A DNA stretch of 64,000 bases from Hyphomicrobiales bacterium (GTDB lineage: Bacteria; Pseudomonadota; Alphaproteobacteria; Rhizobiales; Rhizobiaceae), in assembly GCA_900468535.1 (NCBI GenBank), contig UBTY01000022.1, positions 1 to 64,000 on the forward strand. The letters run 5' to 3'. The notes below the pieces were generated by a model that was not told the origin of the DNA, did not search any database, and worked only from the letters and a program-made list of their open reading frames with translations. Positions 1-8,264 of the stretch are shown here, in pieces; position 1 is the first letter of the stretch; every line of letters starts with the position of its first letter. Made by a program: the position numbers and the translations under genes.

Positions 1-572
1 GCCCCAGCTTGTCGCTTACTCTCGACCTGACCCGGGAAGAGGACATAGGCCGCTTCTTTCGCGATCAGGGTTCGCTTGATCATATCGTCAGCACGGCAGC
101 GGATATTGACGGCGCCTACCAACTCCTGCCGGATTTGAAGATTTCGGCGGCGCAGCGCGTGGTTGAGAGCAAGTTCTATGGGCCGCTGCTGCTGGCCAAA
201 TACGGTGCGCCACGCTTAGCTCCGTCGGGCTCGATAGTCTACACATCCGGCGTGGCAGCCTACCGGCCGGCGGCTCGCGGATCCGTCGTGGCGGCCGTCA
301 ATGCTGCATTGGAAGGACTGGTAAGGGCTCTGGCAGTCGAGCTTGCACCGCTGCGCGTCAATGCGGTGTCGCCAGGATGGGTCGATACGCCTATTTGGAA
401 ATTCGTTGCCGGTGATGCCCGGCGGGCGACGCTAGACGCAATGGCCAAGCGCCTTCCTGCGGGCCGCGTCGGCCGGCCGGAAGACATCGCCGATGCGATA
501 TGCTTCCTGATCGGCAACGGTTTTACGACAGGCACTGTCTTGCATGTTGAAGGCGGCCATCGGTTGATCTGA
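1..572 (+). CDS. SDR-family oxidoreductase, 5' end cut by window edge
   Basis: Partial short-chain dehydrogenase/reductase, a Rossmann-fold NAD(P)-dependent enzyme of unknown substrate. The reading frame is open to the left edge, so the N-terminal cofactor-binding glycine motif lies outside the window. The visible part has a YTSG strand near the active-site serine and a C-terminal stretch with RVNAVSPGWVDTP, RVGRPEDIA and the terminal HVEGGHRLI, all typical of classical SDRs. The usual YxxxK catalytic pair is degenerate here: AAYRPAARG stands where YxASK is expected, so the protein may be a divergent (YdfG/reductase-like) SDR. It converges on and overlaps by about 50 bp the LysR gene on the other strand. 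Confidence 0.85.
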   Translation, partial: PSLSLTLDLTREEDIGRFFRDQGSLDHIVSTAADIDGAYQLLPDLKISAAQRVVESKFYGPLLLAKYGAPRLAPSGSIVYTSGVAAYRPAARGSVVAAVNAALEGLVRALAVELAPLRVNAVSPGWVDTPIWKFVAGDARRATLDAMAKRLPAGRVGRPEDIADAICFLIGNGFTTGTVLHVEGGHRLI

Positions 573-1455
573 GTGGACGTAGGTCGTTGCTTGCCGCAGA
601 CACAATGAGGGAGAGAGCCGGCGGCTGAATACGCCGACGGCGCCAAACCATGATCAGCGAAGCTGTCGGCACGACTCCGGGCCAGGGAAGCTCGATAATG
701 TCGGCGCGCTTGTCGCTGCCAAGTGTTAGGCTCGGCACGAGCCCGCATCCGACGCCGGATGCGACAAGGCGGATGATCGTGGCGATACTGTCGGCCTGGG
801 TCACGACCTGCGGCGCGCCGACACCGGCTTCAGCGAAGGCGGTGTCGAAGAGACGGCGATAGACGCAACCGGTCTCCGTCGCAATGAAGGGTAGCCGAGC
901 CAGATCTTTAATATTCTCAGGCGAGGCCACGCTGGCATTGGCAGCTGTGATCAGCGCCAGCGGTTCGCGCGACAGGAGGCGGCTGACGAAGCGCTCGTCT
1001 GTGCCGCCCCGATCGAGTGTAACGGCAACATCTATCGAGCCATTCTCAAGGCGACGCTGCAGTTCGTCGCTGCCAGCAATTTTCAAGGCCAGGACAATGT
1101 CGGGATGGAGGCGCCGGAACCTAGCCAAGAAGGGAGCGAGCCTTTCGGCGGCGATCGTTTCCAGTGTGCCGATTGTCAGCGCTCCCGTCTCTGCGCCAGA
1201 AGCTGCTCGGATTGCCTCCTTCGCTTCGTCGTTCAGCGCTAATATTTCCTCGGCATAGGCCTTGAGCACTTCGCCTGACGGTGTAAGGACGACGCCTTGC
1301 CGGGAGCGCAGAAGCAACTGTGTGCCGAGCTCCGCCTCGAGCGCCTGAACTTGGTCGCTGAGGCTGGATTGCGCGATGTTCGCCTCGCTGGCGGCGCGGG
1401 TCAGGTTTCCGTGCCGGGCAATGGCGAGGAAGGTTTTCAACTGGCGGGGGTTCAT
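523..1455 (-). CDS. LysR-family transcriptional regulator
   Basis: LysR-type regulator of 310 residues, the usual length. The N-terminal winged helix-turn-helix is clear (MNPRQLKTFLAIARHGNLTR, then AASEANIAQSSLSDQVQALE), followed by a periplasmic-binding-like effector domain (GALTIGTLETIAAERLAPFL and the LVASGVGCGLVPSL hinge region). It acts as a cytoplasmic DNA-binding dimer that senses a small molecule. The 3' end overlaps the convergent SDR gene, an arrangement seen when a LysR protein controls a neighbouring oxidoreductase, but the promoter it would regulate is outside the window. Target and effector unknown. Confidence 0.9.
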   Translation of the reverse strand: MNPRQLKTFLAIARHGNLTRAASEANIAQSSLSDQVQALEAELGTQLLLRSRQGVVLTPSGEVLKAYAEEILALNDEAKEAIRAASGAETGALTIGTLETIAAERLAPFLARFRRLHPDIVLALKIAGSDELQRRLENGSIDVAVTLDRGGTDERFVSRLLSREPLALITAANASVASPENIKDLARLPFIATETGCVYRRLFDTAFAEAGVGAPQVVTQADSIATIIRLVASGVGCGLVPSLTLGSDKRADIIELPWPGVVPTASLIMVWRRRRIQPPALSLIVSAASNDLRPLRSTDGRLQHARQCLS

Positions 1456-1751
1456 CTCAGGCTCCGGACTCTCGGGCTTCGTTAAGGCAGGGGGCTATTC
1501 TACTAGCGAGGCCGATGGTTCCAATCCCTTTACGGCGATCAACCGCGTCTGCCCGTCCACCAGAGGCCGAATTTGCTCAGGCTCCAGACGACCACCGTCG
1601 GAATCGATCTCGCGCGTCGACCTGGATGGCCCGGCCCCGGTTCATTTTGTCCTAGCTGGTGCCTTGCTGTGTAATCTCACCACCGCGAAGGACGGCGATC
1701 TGATCGCATAGACGCAAGACCAACAACGCGAAGGGAGTGCCCGGCTTCGAA
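1456..1751. other. Gene-poor spacer with possible ABC-ATPase scrap
   Basis: No intact gene is seen. On the minus strand around 1655-1720 a short run reads LCDQIAVLRGGEITQQGT, which resembles the region after Walker B/H-loop of an ABC-transporter ATPase, but it has no surrounding ATPase sequence. It may be the last trace of a deleted transporter gene. Confidence 0.3.
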
Positions 1752-2135
1752 CTAGTTGGAGATTTGTGCAGATTGATATACCGACGCACCAACCTTCTGT
1801 GCTGCTTTAGCCAGGCGCCGATCTCTAGTCCACAAGCTGGATCCCCGGTCAAGGAGTGTCGAAGTTAGCAAGTGCGCATCAGTGTAGCCAATGCCCATAC
1901 TGAATATTGAGTGACGCTCAATGATAGTCATTACCTCTGCATGAGTTGCGATGACGGCTTCGCGTTGAGACGAGAGAAACGAGATAACCGCGTCTCGTTC
2001 TCGCAGACTGCCTAGAGCTAGCTCGGCAACGATAAAAGGGTGGCAGAGCAGACGGTCGTCCTCGATGACCTTCCTAAGGTCGGCGTCACCGTATCGAAAA
2101 TGGTCAATCCAGATTGAGATATCTACAAGGATCAC
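1752..2135 (-). CDS. vapC: VapC-type PIN-domain toxin
   Basis: PIN-domain ribonuclease of 127 residues, normal for VapC. The acidic metal-binding residues are in place: D in MILVDISIWIDHF, E in FIVAELALGSL, and two D residues in GIGYTDAHLL and LWTRDRRLAKAA. Such toxins cut tRNA or rRNA in the cytoplasm when released from their antitoxin. The start ATG overlaps the end of the upstream antitoxin gene by 4 bp (ATGA), the usual vapBC coupling. All catalytic residues appear intact, so the toxin is probably active. Confidence 0.92.
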   Translation of the reverse strand: MILVDISIWIDHFRYGDADLRKVIEDDRLLCHPFIVAELALGSLRERDAVISFLSSQREAVIATHAEVMTIIERHSIFSMGIGYTDAHLLTSTLLDRGSSLWTRDRRLAKAAQKVGASVYQSAQISN

Positions 2136-2332
2136 TTGGCCGCTTCGCTCCGCCGGCGAGGGGCTGCCTCGGCATCGGGCATGGAGCCGCCAAGAGCGAT
2201 CAGGCGTCTGCCGGATTCAACGCGCACAAGCGTCTCCAGCGCTAGACGGACGAGAGCCGCCGTTTCCTTCGTCCCGGTGAGGGATTTCGCTCGCTCCAAG
2301 AGGTTGTCGTCAAGATTGATGGTAGATCGCAT
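2132..2332 (-). CDS. vapB: VapB-type antitoxin
   Basis: Small 66-residue antitoxin. The N-terminus (MRSTINLDDNLLERAKSLTG) is the ribbon-helix-helix/VapB type with the TxxAALVRLALE helix pattern; the C-terminal charged tail would wrap the VapC PIN domain. First gene of the vapBC pair and overlapping vapC by 4 bp. A perfect-arm palindrome 30 bp upstream is a likely operator for autoregulation by the VapBC complex. Confidence 0.88.
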   Translation of the reverse strand: MRSTINLDDNLLERAKSLTGTKETAALVRLALETLVRVESGRRLIALGGSMPDAEAAPRRRSEAAK

Positions 2333-2361
2333 ATCTATCTCCCGCGTTAGGTTGTTTTATT

Positions 2362-2377
2362 AGCACCATTTGGTGCT
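2362..2377. promoter_or_regulatory. Probable VapBC operator palindrome
   Basis: AGCACCA-TT-TGGTGCT is an inverted repeat with 7-bp arms lying 30 bp upstream of vapB. Its place in the vapB promoter region fits binding by the VapBC complex. It looks superficially like an NtrC half-site pair, but the spacing is too short for NtrC. Confidence 0.6.
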
Positions 2378-2735
2378 CAAATCCATGCTATAGAACGATA
2401 CAATGTCCTGATCCGAGATTCTGCGGGCCGTGAATTTGAGTCCAATCGCGGCGGTGAACTATGGCTCCCGACCGATCCTATACCTGCCACCCGAAGCGAA
2501 CATCCAGTGGATTAGGGGCTGGCGCCTTCCGTTGCGCTGCCTTTCAGATCGCAGTTAGCCGACAGTGCCGCATTGGTTATGCGGGTCAAGGCTCCCAAAA
2601 TCTCGCCCCTTGTCAGCCGTCTCCGTTAACCCCGCTCGAGTCGACTTGCCGACAAGGTGCCGCGACGGCTACTGTCGTTCCTTCCTCGTTGCCACCGTGC
2701 GAAGTGGCCGACCCAATGAAATGCCTTTTGGGGTA
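2378..2735. other. Intergenic region without recognised gene
   Basis: About 360 bp between vapB (leftward) and the histidine kinase (rightward). An open frame runs through much of it into the kinase, but it has no convincing codon use or homology; the kinase most likely starts at 2736. No repeat or RNA gene was recognised. Confidence 0.5.
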
Positions 2736-3698
2736 ATGATCAGGATGGAACGGCTACTCTATTTCCTCCCCGAAAAACCGCAGCCTGTATGGGTAAGGTA
2801 CTCGGCAACAACTGGAATAATGGCACTCTGCATTGGCGTGCAGATTAGTCTCTACGCACAGACTGGCTTTGTTGGTTTGTTCTTTCTCTTGCCCGGTATT
2901 TTCCTGACAGGAATTATGTTCGATCGAGGTTCGTCACTGTATGCAACTGCGCTTGGTGCCGCGTTCGCGTACATGTCGCTCAGCTCAACCGTACCGTTCC
3001 CGGGCTATGTCCTGCCTATTTTGTTATTCGCTGTAACGGCCGCTGTCATTGGCCTTGTGGCCGAAGCACTGCGAACCGAGATGGAAAAAGTCGTGCGGGC
3101 GGAGAAAGCCAAAACGGTCCTCCTGATGGAGCTTGCTCATCGCACCAAGAACAATCTGGCGATGTTATCGGCAATAATGCGGCTTCAGGCGAGGCATCCT
3201 GGGGTGAGTGCTTCAGAAGCGCTCACCGAGATGGGTGAGCGCATTCAGGTCATGGCGCAAGTATACGACCATCTCACGATACTTGCAGACCGTAAGGTCG
3301 TGAATGCCAGGACATACCTGACGGAAATCTGCCAGCATCTCAGCGCGTCGATCAGCGGAACAAGTCCGGTCGCCATCAAGGCTGATGCGGATGAATTATT
3401 TATTCACAGCGAACAGGCCGTGCCGATTGCGATCATCGTCAACGAGCTTGTGACCAATAGCCTCAAGTATGCATTCCCGGAGGCGCGAGCCGGCTTTATC
3501 CAGGTTACGCTGAGAGCCGGCGATGAGGTCGTTCTGTCTGTAACTGATAACGGCGTAGGCATGCATGCTAGCACGCCAGAAGGCATAGGTGCTCGGATAG
3601 TATCGCTGCTAGTCCAGCAACTCGGAGGGACGATTACTCGTGAGAATCTGGAGTCGGGGTGCCGCGTGACACTGCGGATGCCAAAGCCACCCGTTTAG
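2736..3698 (+). CDS. Membrane sensor histidine kinase (HisKA_2/HWE type)
   Basis: Sensor kinase of 320 residues from this start. The N-terminal third has several hydrophobic segments (for example GIMALCIGVQISLYAQTGF and VLPILLFAVTAAVIGLVAEA), resembling a DUF4118-like membrane sensor. The phospho-acceptor box is ELAHRTKNNLAML (His in HRTKNNL), the HisKA_2 form. The ATPase domain shows an N box (NELVTNSLKYAF), DNGVGM and a G-rich GIGARIVSLL. Kinases of this type often feed PhyR or stand-alone receiver proteins in alphaproteobacteria; the window has two such receivers (35.7 and 41.1 kb), though pairing is inference. The frame is open upstream to 2565, but the ATG at 2736 puts the first hydrophobic segment at a normal position. 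Confidence 0.85.
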   Translation: MIRMERLLYFLPEKPQPVWVRYSATTGIMALCIGVQISLYAQTGFVGLFFLLPGIFLTGIMFDRGSSLYATALGAAFAYMSLSSTVPFPGYVLPILLFAVTAAVIGLVAEALRTEMEKVVRAEKAKTVLLMELAHRTKNNLAMLSAIMRLQARHPGVSASEALTEMGERIQVMAQVYDHLTILADRKVVNARTYLTEICQHLSASISGTSPVAIKADADELFIHSEQAVPIAIIVNELVTNSLKYAFPEARAGFIQVTLRAGDEVVLSVTDNGVGMHASTPEGIGARIVSLLVQQLGGTITRENLESGCRVTLRMPKPPV

Positions 3699-3765
3699 CC
3701 CTTTACATAAGGGGGCGCTGGTTCGTCTCCTGTCAAGAGCAGTGACTTGCGACCTCATCTTGGAT

Positions 3766-3795
3766 TTGACAAACTTTGCCATCGGTAACTATCTT
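3766..3795 (+). promoter_or_regulatory. Probable sigma-70 promoter of the parD gene
   Basis: TTGACA (3766-3771), an 18-bp spacer, then TATCTT (3790-3795), 20 bp upstream of the parD-like start codon, with AAGGAG just before the ATG. Confidence 0.55.
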
Positions 3796-3815
3796 GAGGC
3801 ATAAAGGAGACTCGA

Positions 3816-4064
3816 ATGGCGACGATGAATGTATCCCTGCCAGATCCCATGAAAGACTGGGTGGAAGCACAGGCTAAGACAGGTCGATACTCGAATGCGA
3901 GCGATTATGTCAGGGACCTGATCCGCAGAGACCAAGCTCGTACGGATAAGATTGCCGAGATGCAGCGCTTTGTCGACGACGGGATTAGAAGCGGAGTTGG
4001 GAGCCGTTCAAGGGACGAGTTGATCCAGCAAGCGGTGCTATCGTCATCATGCTGCGGCAACTGA
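3816..4064 (+). CDS. ParD-like antitoxin, 3' end altered by IS21 remnant
   Basis: ParD/CC2985-type ribbon-helix-helix antitoxin. [37 protein letters not shown] and [12 protein letters not shown] are all standard ParD motifs. The last residues ([10 protein letters not shown]) are unlike ParD and run into an IS21-family istB gene, so insertion or deletion replaced the normal C-terminus and removed the expected downstream parE toxin gene. It has a good promoter and Shine-Dalgarno, so it may still be expressed as an orphan antitoxin. Confidence 0.85.
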   Translation: MATMNVSLPDPMKDWVEAQAKTGRYSNASDYVRDLIRRDQARTDKIAEMQRFVDDGIRSGVGSRSRDELIQQAVLSSSCCGN

Positions 4065-4880
4065 AGATGCACGGCATGGCACAAGCCGTCGGCGAACTGA
4101 CTGAACAAGGATCGCCGGCGTTCGAGGCTGCCATTCCAATCCTGTCGCAGCTCCTCAAGGCGGAGACCGCGGAACGTGAAGTTCGTTCGACTGCCTATCA
4201 GCTAAAGACGGCACGCTTCCCCGCCTACCGTGATCTGAATGGCTTCGACTTCGCCAGCAGCGAGATCAACGAGGCGCTCGTGCAGCAGCTTCATCGCTGC
4301 GACTTCCTGGACGACGCAAACAACATCGTTCTGGTCGGCGGACCCGGCACGGGCAAGACGCACATCGCGACTGCGATCGGGGTCCAGGCGATAGAGCATT
4401 ACCACAAGAGGGTTCGGTTCTTCTCGACCGTCGAGCTGGTAAACGCGCTGGAGCAGGAGAAGGCGCAAGGACGGTCTGGGCAGATCGCCAACCGACTTGT
4501 CCACTCCGATCTCGTCATCCTTGATGAGCTGGGTTACTTGCCGTTCAGCGCGTCAGGCGGTGCGATGCTGTTCCATCTGTTGAGCAAGCTCTATGAGCGA
4601 ACCAGCGTCATCATCACCACCAACCTCAGCTTCAGTGAATGGGCCAGCGTGTTCGGCGACGCCAAGATGACCACAGCGCTGCTGGACCGGCTCACGCACC
4701 ACTGCCACATCCTGGAAACCGGAAACGACAGCTTCCGCTTCAAAAATAGCTCGGCCCATGAGCCCAAAACGACGAAGGAGAAAACGAGGAACTTGACCAC
4801 GACCGCAGACCCGAAACATACCTAACAGGCGGGTCAATTCTCGGTGGAAACGCCGGGTCAGTTCTCAGTGGCAATCAACA
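4036..4880 (+). mobile_element. IS21-family remnant (istB and right end)
   Basis: Only the istB half and the right terminus of an IS21-family element remain; istA and the left end are absent. The right end has two tandem related repeats, GGGTCAATTCTCGGTGG (from 4831) and GGGTCAGTTCTCAGTGG (from 4856), and finishes in CAATCAACA at 4880, i.e. a TGTTGATTG end when read inward. Such multiple terminal repeats are usual in IS21 elements. The left boundary, inside the parD 3' end, is approximate. Without istA the copy cannot move by itself. Confidence 0.85.
4049..4825 (+). CDS. istB: IS21-family helper ATPase IstB, slightly N-truncated
   Basis: IstB is the AAA+ helper protein of IS21 transposition, related to DnaC. 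The 258 residues show Walker A ([10 protein letters not shown]), Walker B ([11 protein letters not shown]), a sensor-like ITTNLSF motif and [15 protein letters not shown]. The first residues ([14 protein letters not shown]) correspond to a point about ten or more residues into typical IstB proteins, which fits loss of the 5' end when the element was truncated into parD. No istA is present, so it is unlikely to act in cis. Confidence 0.9.
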   Translation: MLRQLKMHGMAQAVGELTEQGSPAFEAAIPILSQLLKAETAEREVRSTAYQLKTARFPAYRDLNGFDFASSEINEALVQQLHRCDFLDDANNIVLVGGPGTGKTHIATAIGVQAIEHYHKRVRFFSTVELVNALEQEKAQGRSGQIANRLVHSDLVILDELGYLPFSASGGAMLFHLLSKLYERTSVIITTNLSFSEWASVFGDAKMTTALLDRLTHHCHILETGNDSFRFKNSSAHEPKTTKEKTRNLTTTADPKHT

Positions 4881-5044
4881 GTGCACCTTTGTCACCTGCG
4901 GCGGAGAGGTTTATTAAAGTCCTTCTCACCACATGGAAAGTCGATCGTTCGTGAGCATGGTTCTAACACACGCGGAAATCGGAGCTTGGCTCAACAGCTC
5001 TTCACCGGGCATATTGGCGAGTTCCATAATAAAACTTCGCTAAC

Positions 5045-5992
5045 TCAATTCGCTTCCATCTGGGAGAGGCGTTCTTGGCAGACTGCTTCCACTGCTCCTT
5101 GAAGGAGCTTCACATGCTCCGCCAACCATCCGAGTTCTTCGACACTGATCTTGTACTTAACCGAGTAGCGCGCTTCGACATAAGCTCGGGACAGGAGCTC
5201 AAAGCAACGACGCGAAAAGCGCGTGTCACGTGGCCATGGCGCTATAAGGCGACTGTCAACTTCCTCCGCTCTCGAGCGCAGGACTTTTATTCGATGAGAT
5301 TTCGGGCTGTAGAGTGTTAGCGTGAGTAGCGCGCAGTGGTACGCGCGTTCAGTTGCTTGATGCAGCATGAATGCACCGTCGCGCCAAATATTCTTCTCAA
5401 GCAGTAGGGAAGCACCGGCCAACGCTTCTATAGATAATTGGTGCCATTGGTCGTAATGGCCGCGAGCTTCGGCGAGTTGCTCTACTGCCGTCAATGCCTT
5501 CGGCTGCGCCAGAGCATGGCCGGGCTTATCGTAGAGGAGGATCCCGTCCTTCGCGACATCGACGAAGAAAGGGCGGCCACGGGAAAGTTGCTCGTTGACG
5601 TCGTTGAGGTCGTGAACGATCGGAACCACCGGCGTTTCGATCCTGCGGCTGAGCTGCTGGGTTAGCAGTTCGTTTTCAATGCCCTCCCAGAGTTCATGCT
5701 CTTCCGCGAAGGCCTTGGAGTTGACGATAATCAGGAGATCGTAGTCGGACCGGTAGCCACTGACGCGGTCCTCGACCCAGTCGCCACGAGCGTAGGAACC
5801 GTAGAGGATGACCTTGAGGATTTTGCCGGCACTGCGCTTTTCGGAGAGCTTGGTTGCCTGGAACTTCTCGACGCCTGCAAACAGGATTTCGACGATGCGC
5901 GCCAACTCGCGCCGCTTCCGGTCCGGCAGGTGTTCGATATGGTCGGTTAAGGTCAAAGCAGCGTCGAAGCCTTCGGTGTGAATCGCATCCAT
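5045..5992 (-). CDS. Single-chain MNT nucleotidyltransferase-HEPN protein
   Basis: 315 residues with two domains. The N-terminal half is a minimal nucleotidyltransferase: LYGSYARGDW followed by RSDYDLLIIV gives the GS...DxD active-site pattern. The C-terminal half is a HEPN domain, with RDGAFMLHQATERAYHCALL supplying an R-x6-H motif and the usual helix. In type VII toxin-antitoxin systems the MNT antitoxin (MntA) modifies the separate HEPN RNase (HepT); here both are on one chain. It sits among other toxin-antitoxin and abortive-infection genes, which favours a defence or stress role. The start at 5992 (MDAIHTEGF) was preferred over 6019. Substrate unknown. Confidence 0.8.
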   Translation of the reverse strand: MDAIHTEGFDAALTLTDHIEHLPDRKRRELARIVEILFAGVEKFQATKLSEKRSAGKILKVILYGSYARGDWVEDRVSGYRSDYDLLIIVNSKAFAEEHELWEGIENELLTQQLSRRIETPVVPIVHDLNDVNEQLSRGRPFFVDVAKDGILLYDKPGHALAQPKALTAVEQLAEARGHYDQWHQLSIEALAGASLLLEKNIWRDGAFMLHQATERAYHCALLTLTLYSPKSHRIKVLRSRAEEVDSRLIAPWPRDTRFSRRCFELLSRAYVEARYSVKYKISVEELGWLAEHVKLLQGAVEAVCQERLSQMEAN

Positions 5993-6373
5993 CCTAGCGG
6001 TTCCGTCTCGATTGCACATCGAAACGTTTTACGGGATTCTTGGTGTTTGCACAATCAAAGGATGTGTGTGGATTATACAGGACGAGCTTGAAGGGCCGGG
6101 TCGATTTCCTCGAGTTACCGCACCTGGGGATCCGGCCAGAAAGCGGAACACGATGGCGTGGGGCAGTCGGTCCCGCGTCTCCGTTGGACCGCTATGCTGA
6201 CGCTCATTCGGCTGCCCTTTCTCACGCCCTCGTGTGACGCGAATTCCCGCTTTCCGCGCGTGCTCGCGCGCCGCTATGCTGAAAGCTCCGATATGCTTCC
6301 TTGTTTTCTAATACAAATAGCACTGTGGGGCGAGAGCATCCGCGTGCGGACTCGCCAGATCTTGCCGGGCGGA
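5993..6373. other. Intergenic region with nothing recognised
   Basis: About 380 bp between the MNT-HEPN start and the end of the decayed PemK gene. Short open frames exist in several phases but none looks like a protein; no RNA gene, clear repeat or terminator was seen. Confidence 0.4.
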
Positions 6374-6792
6374 TCAATCCATCCGGTTAATCCGGCGACC
6401 TGACTTTCTGGAAGCTTTACCAAACGACGCCTCGATCTTCATTATGAACGCCTTGCTGAAACGGCCGAGAACGTTTTCATCGGGCTCGATATACCACGAC
6501 CGCTCGACGATATCGTAATTGTATTCGTTGATCATAACCCAGCAGCGCCAGGTTACTCAAGCCGGCGCGGCGTGCTTCCGTATCAGGAACTTCAATAGCG
6601 GCACGATCCGAGTGCGGTGGCTGCGTCGTAACGGCAAGAAGAGCAAGGTGCGTGAGACCGTCCTTGGCGCTGCGGACCGCGACGACCACGCAGGTCGGGC
6701 GCGACCTGCGTCCTTGTCTCTCCGCGGTCGTTCTGCCAAGCCCAGAGATAGGGATAGGCGATGATTTGGCCGGGGCAGAATTCACGGCTCAT
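6374..6792 (-). pseudogene. PemK/MazF-like toxin, broken by two frameshifts
   Basis: Three pieces in different frames rebuild a PemK-like growth inhibitor. The N-terminus is MSREFCPGQIIAYPYLW..QNDRGET; the middle is GRRSRPTCVVVAVRSAKDGL, then LALLAVTTQPP and IEVPDTEARRAGL; the C-terminus is WVMINEYNYDIVERSWYIEP followed by NVLGRFSKAFIMKIEASF. The frame changes lie near 6710 and near 6540. The start codon overlaps the upstream antitoxin stop by a few bases, normal toxin-antitoxin coupling. The toxin should be inactive while its antitoxin is intact. Confidence 0.8.
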
Positions 6793-7042
6793 CGCCGTAA
6801 CCTTCGCCACGTGCCAGCCGATCGATTTCCGCCTCAAACAGGTCTGTATGCTCTGCCGGCATTTCCGACGCACGATGTACTTTGCGAGTATCGCCCCCGG
6901 TGCGTAGACGTTCGCAATGATCGTAGCTCATAAGGACAAAGCGCGGCTTCCGATGCTTGGTCAGGACGACCGGCTCGCGGCTCGCAGCATCGGTGACGTC
7001 ACCAACCTGTTTGTTGAGGTCACCCGTCGTGAACTGGCGCAT
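6782..7042 (-). CDS. Phd/YefM-like antitoxin
   Basis: 86-residue antitoxin. MRQFTTGDLNKQVGDVTDAA then PVVLTKHRKPRFVLMSYDHC is the Phd/YefM pattern of an N-terminal DNA-binding fold followed by a flexible charged tail that would bind the toxin (FEAEIDRLARGEGYGDEP). The start at 7042 has a GGAG box 8 bp upstream and is preferred to the longer frame from 7069. It precedes and overlaps a PemK-like toxin gene that carries frameshifts, so it now works alone or protects against a related toxin elsewhere. Confidence 0.8.
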   Translation of the reverse strand: MRQFTTGDLNKQVGDVTDAASREPVVLTKHRKPRFVLMSYDHCERLRTGGDTRKVHRASEMPAEHTDLFEAEIDRLARGEGYGDEP

Positions 7043-7338
7043 GGAACGAACTCCGTTTGTGATTTCCACAATCCATATTCTATATTTGCAAGAATAGGCG
7101 CTTAGGCACCCCGACCGTTATTCCACGCCGCGATGCGAAGCGTTTTGTCGGCGAGATTATCGGTGACCCGTTTTGTCGGGGCGGACTGGATGGCCCCCTG
7201 TTGGTAGTTTGCGACGCAACTCCCTTAGATTCTCTGTCAGATGTGGGGTACGGAACGCAAGGTCGGCAGTTCGTATCCTATTAAGAGCACGCTCAAGAGA
7301 ATCGCCAATCCTAGAGCGCCTCCGACACTCTGAGCTAG

Positions 7339-8238
7339 TCAATTCCAGGCAGGAAGATTCTTCCAGTTGGCCGGGAAGCCCATCGCGGCCTGGTCTACCA
7401 GCGGGCAGGAATCCATCAGTCCTGCAATCTGATCGCGCCATTGGTTGTTCGGTGCAACGATATCCATAAGATAGCCGAGAACTGCAATTGTGTTGTAGAC
7501 TCGCCCCTGCGCATTTCCATTCATAGCCAGCTTCAAGCTCGCAGGAGATGTCGGCACGATCATCTTTACCGTCACCTGCTTGTTCCAAAGTCGGCCGTGA
7601 TGGGCACAGATGTTGCGAATGTATGTCAGGTGATGGGCAAGCGATACCAAAACCGATTCATCCAATCCATAGACCTTGGCGATCGCCTGTCGATCCGGCC
7701 GGTTCTTAAGATTATTATACCACATTGAGAGTTGTCCCAACGATATTACTTCGGCTGTCATCCAAATCGGTGGGTGCTCTGGATCGTCGTATTTATTCCT
7801 GTAGTGAAGGATGAAGGTATCTTTCGACCTCGCCAGATCCTCGATCAATTTGGCGAAGGCTTGGGCATATCGATCGGGTCGGTGATAGAGGCCGGGATCG
7901 AGATAGCCGTGTGGCCCGTATTTCATGGCAAGGTGATATGCCCAGCTGCCTCGCAAGGATACTTCGATCCTTTCGATCGCATCCATCACGAGGAGGCGCA
8001 GCCGCCTATCAAAAATGTAAAGCTCCAAGACGTGGTCGAAGGAGATTCCAGCTTGAAACCCATGCTCGCCATTAGCCTGTGGCGCTGTCTCAAATGGCAA
8101 CCAGTAGGCCCGCAGCCTATAATAGCTTATATGCTGGAGGCAATGGGCAGCGTGGGCATGATCTGGAACAGCCATTCCCCTTGCTTCCAGCAAGGCGATT
8201 TGGTCGGGGATGGAGACGGAGGGCTTTTCAAACTTCAT
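7339..8238 (-). CDS. Abi_2 (AbiD/AbiF-like) abortive infection protein
   Basis: 299 residues of the Abi_2 family, typical length. Landmarks: ISYYRLRAYWLPFE near the N-terminus, YIFDRRLRLLVMDAIERIEV, and the HEPN-type RNase motif in IRNICAHHGRLWN (R-x4-H). Abi_2 proteins are HEPN-superfamily effectors linked to phage exclusion, presumably by cutting RNA. The gene is monocistronic, and a strongly structured leader ending in an intrinsic terminator lies just upstream in the same orientation, resembling the abiF RNA motif known near Abi_2 genes. It may form an RNA-antagonised toxin system. Confidence 0.9.
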   Translation of the reverse strand: MKFEKPSVSIPDQIALLEARGMAVPDHAHAAHCLQHISYYRLRAYWLPFETAPQANGEHGFQAGISFDHVLELYIFDRRLRLLVMDAIERIEVSLRGSWAYHLAMKYGPHGYLDPGLYHRPDRYAQAFAKLIEDLARSKDTFILHYRNKYDDPEHPPIWMTAEVISLGQLSMWYNNLKNRPDRQAIAKVYGLDESVLVSLAHHLTYIRNICAHHGRLWNKQVTVKMIVPTSPASLKLAMNGNAQGRVYNTIAVLGYLMDIVAPNNQWRDQIAGLMDSCPLVDQAAMGFPANWKNLPAWN

Positions 8239-8264
8239 GCCATTTCATAGGCGGATTCGAATAG

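Noticed and set aside
1652..1852. Leftward frame with an ABC-ATPase-like tail
   Set aside because: Only about 18 residues resemble the family; no Walker or signature motifs, so not called as a gene.
2362..2377. GCACCA-TT-TGGTGC as an NtrC enhancer
   Set aside because: The spacer is shorter than in NtrC sites and the position fits vapB autoregulation better.
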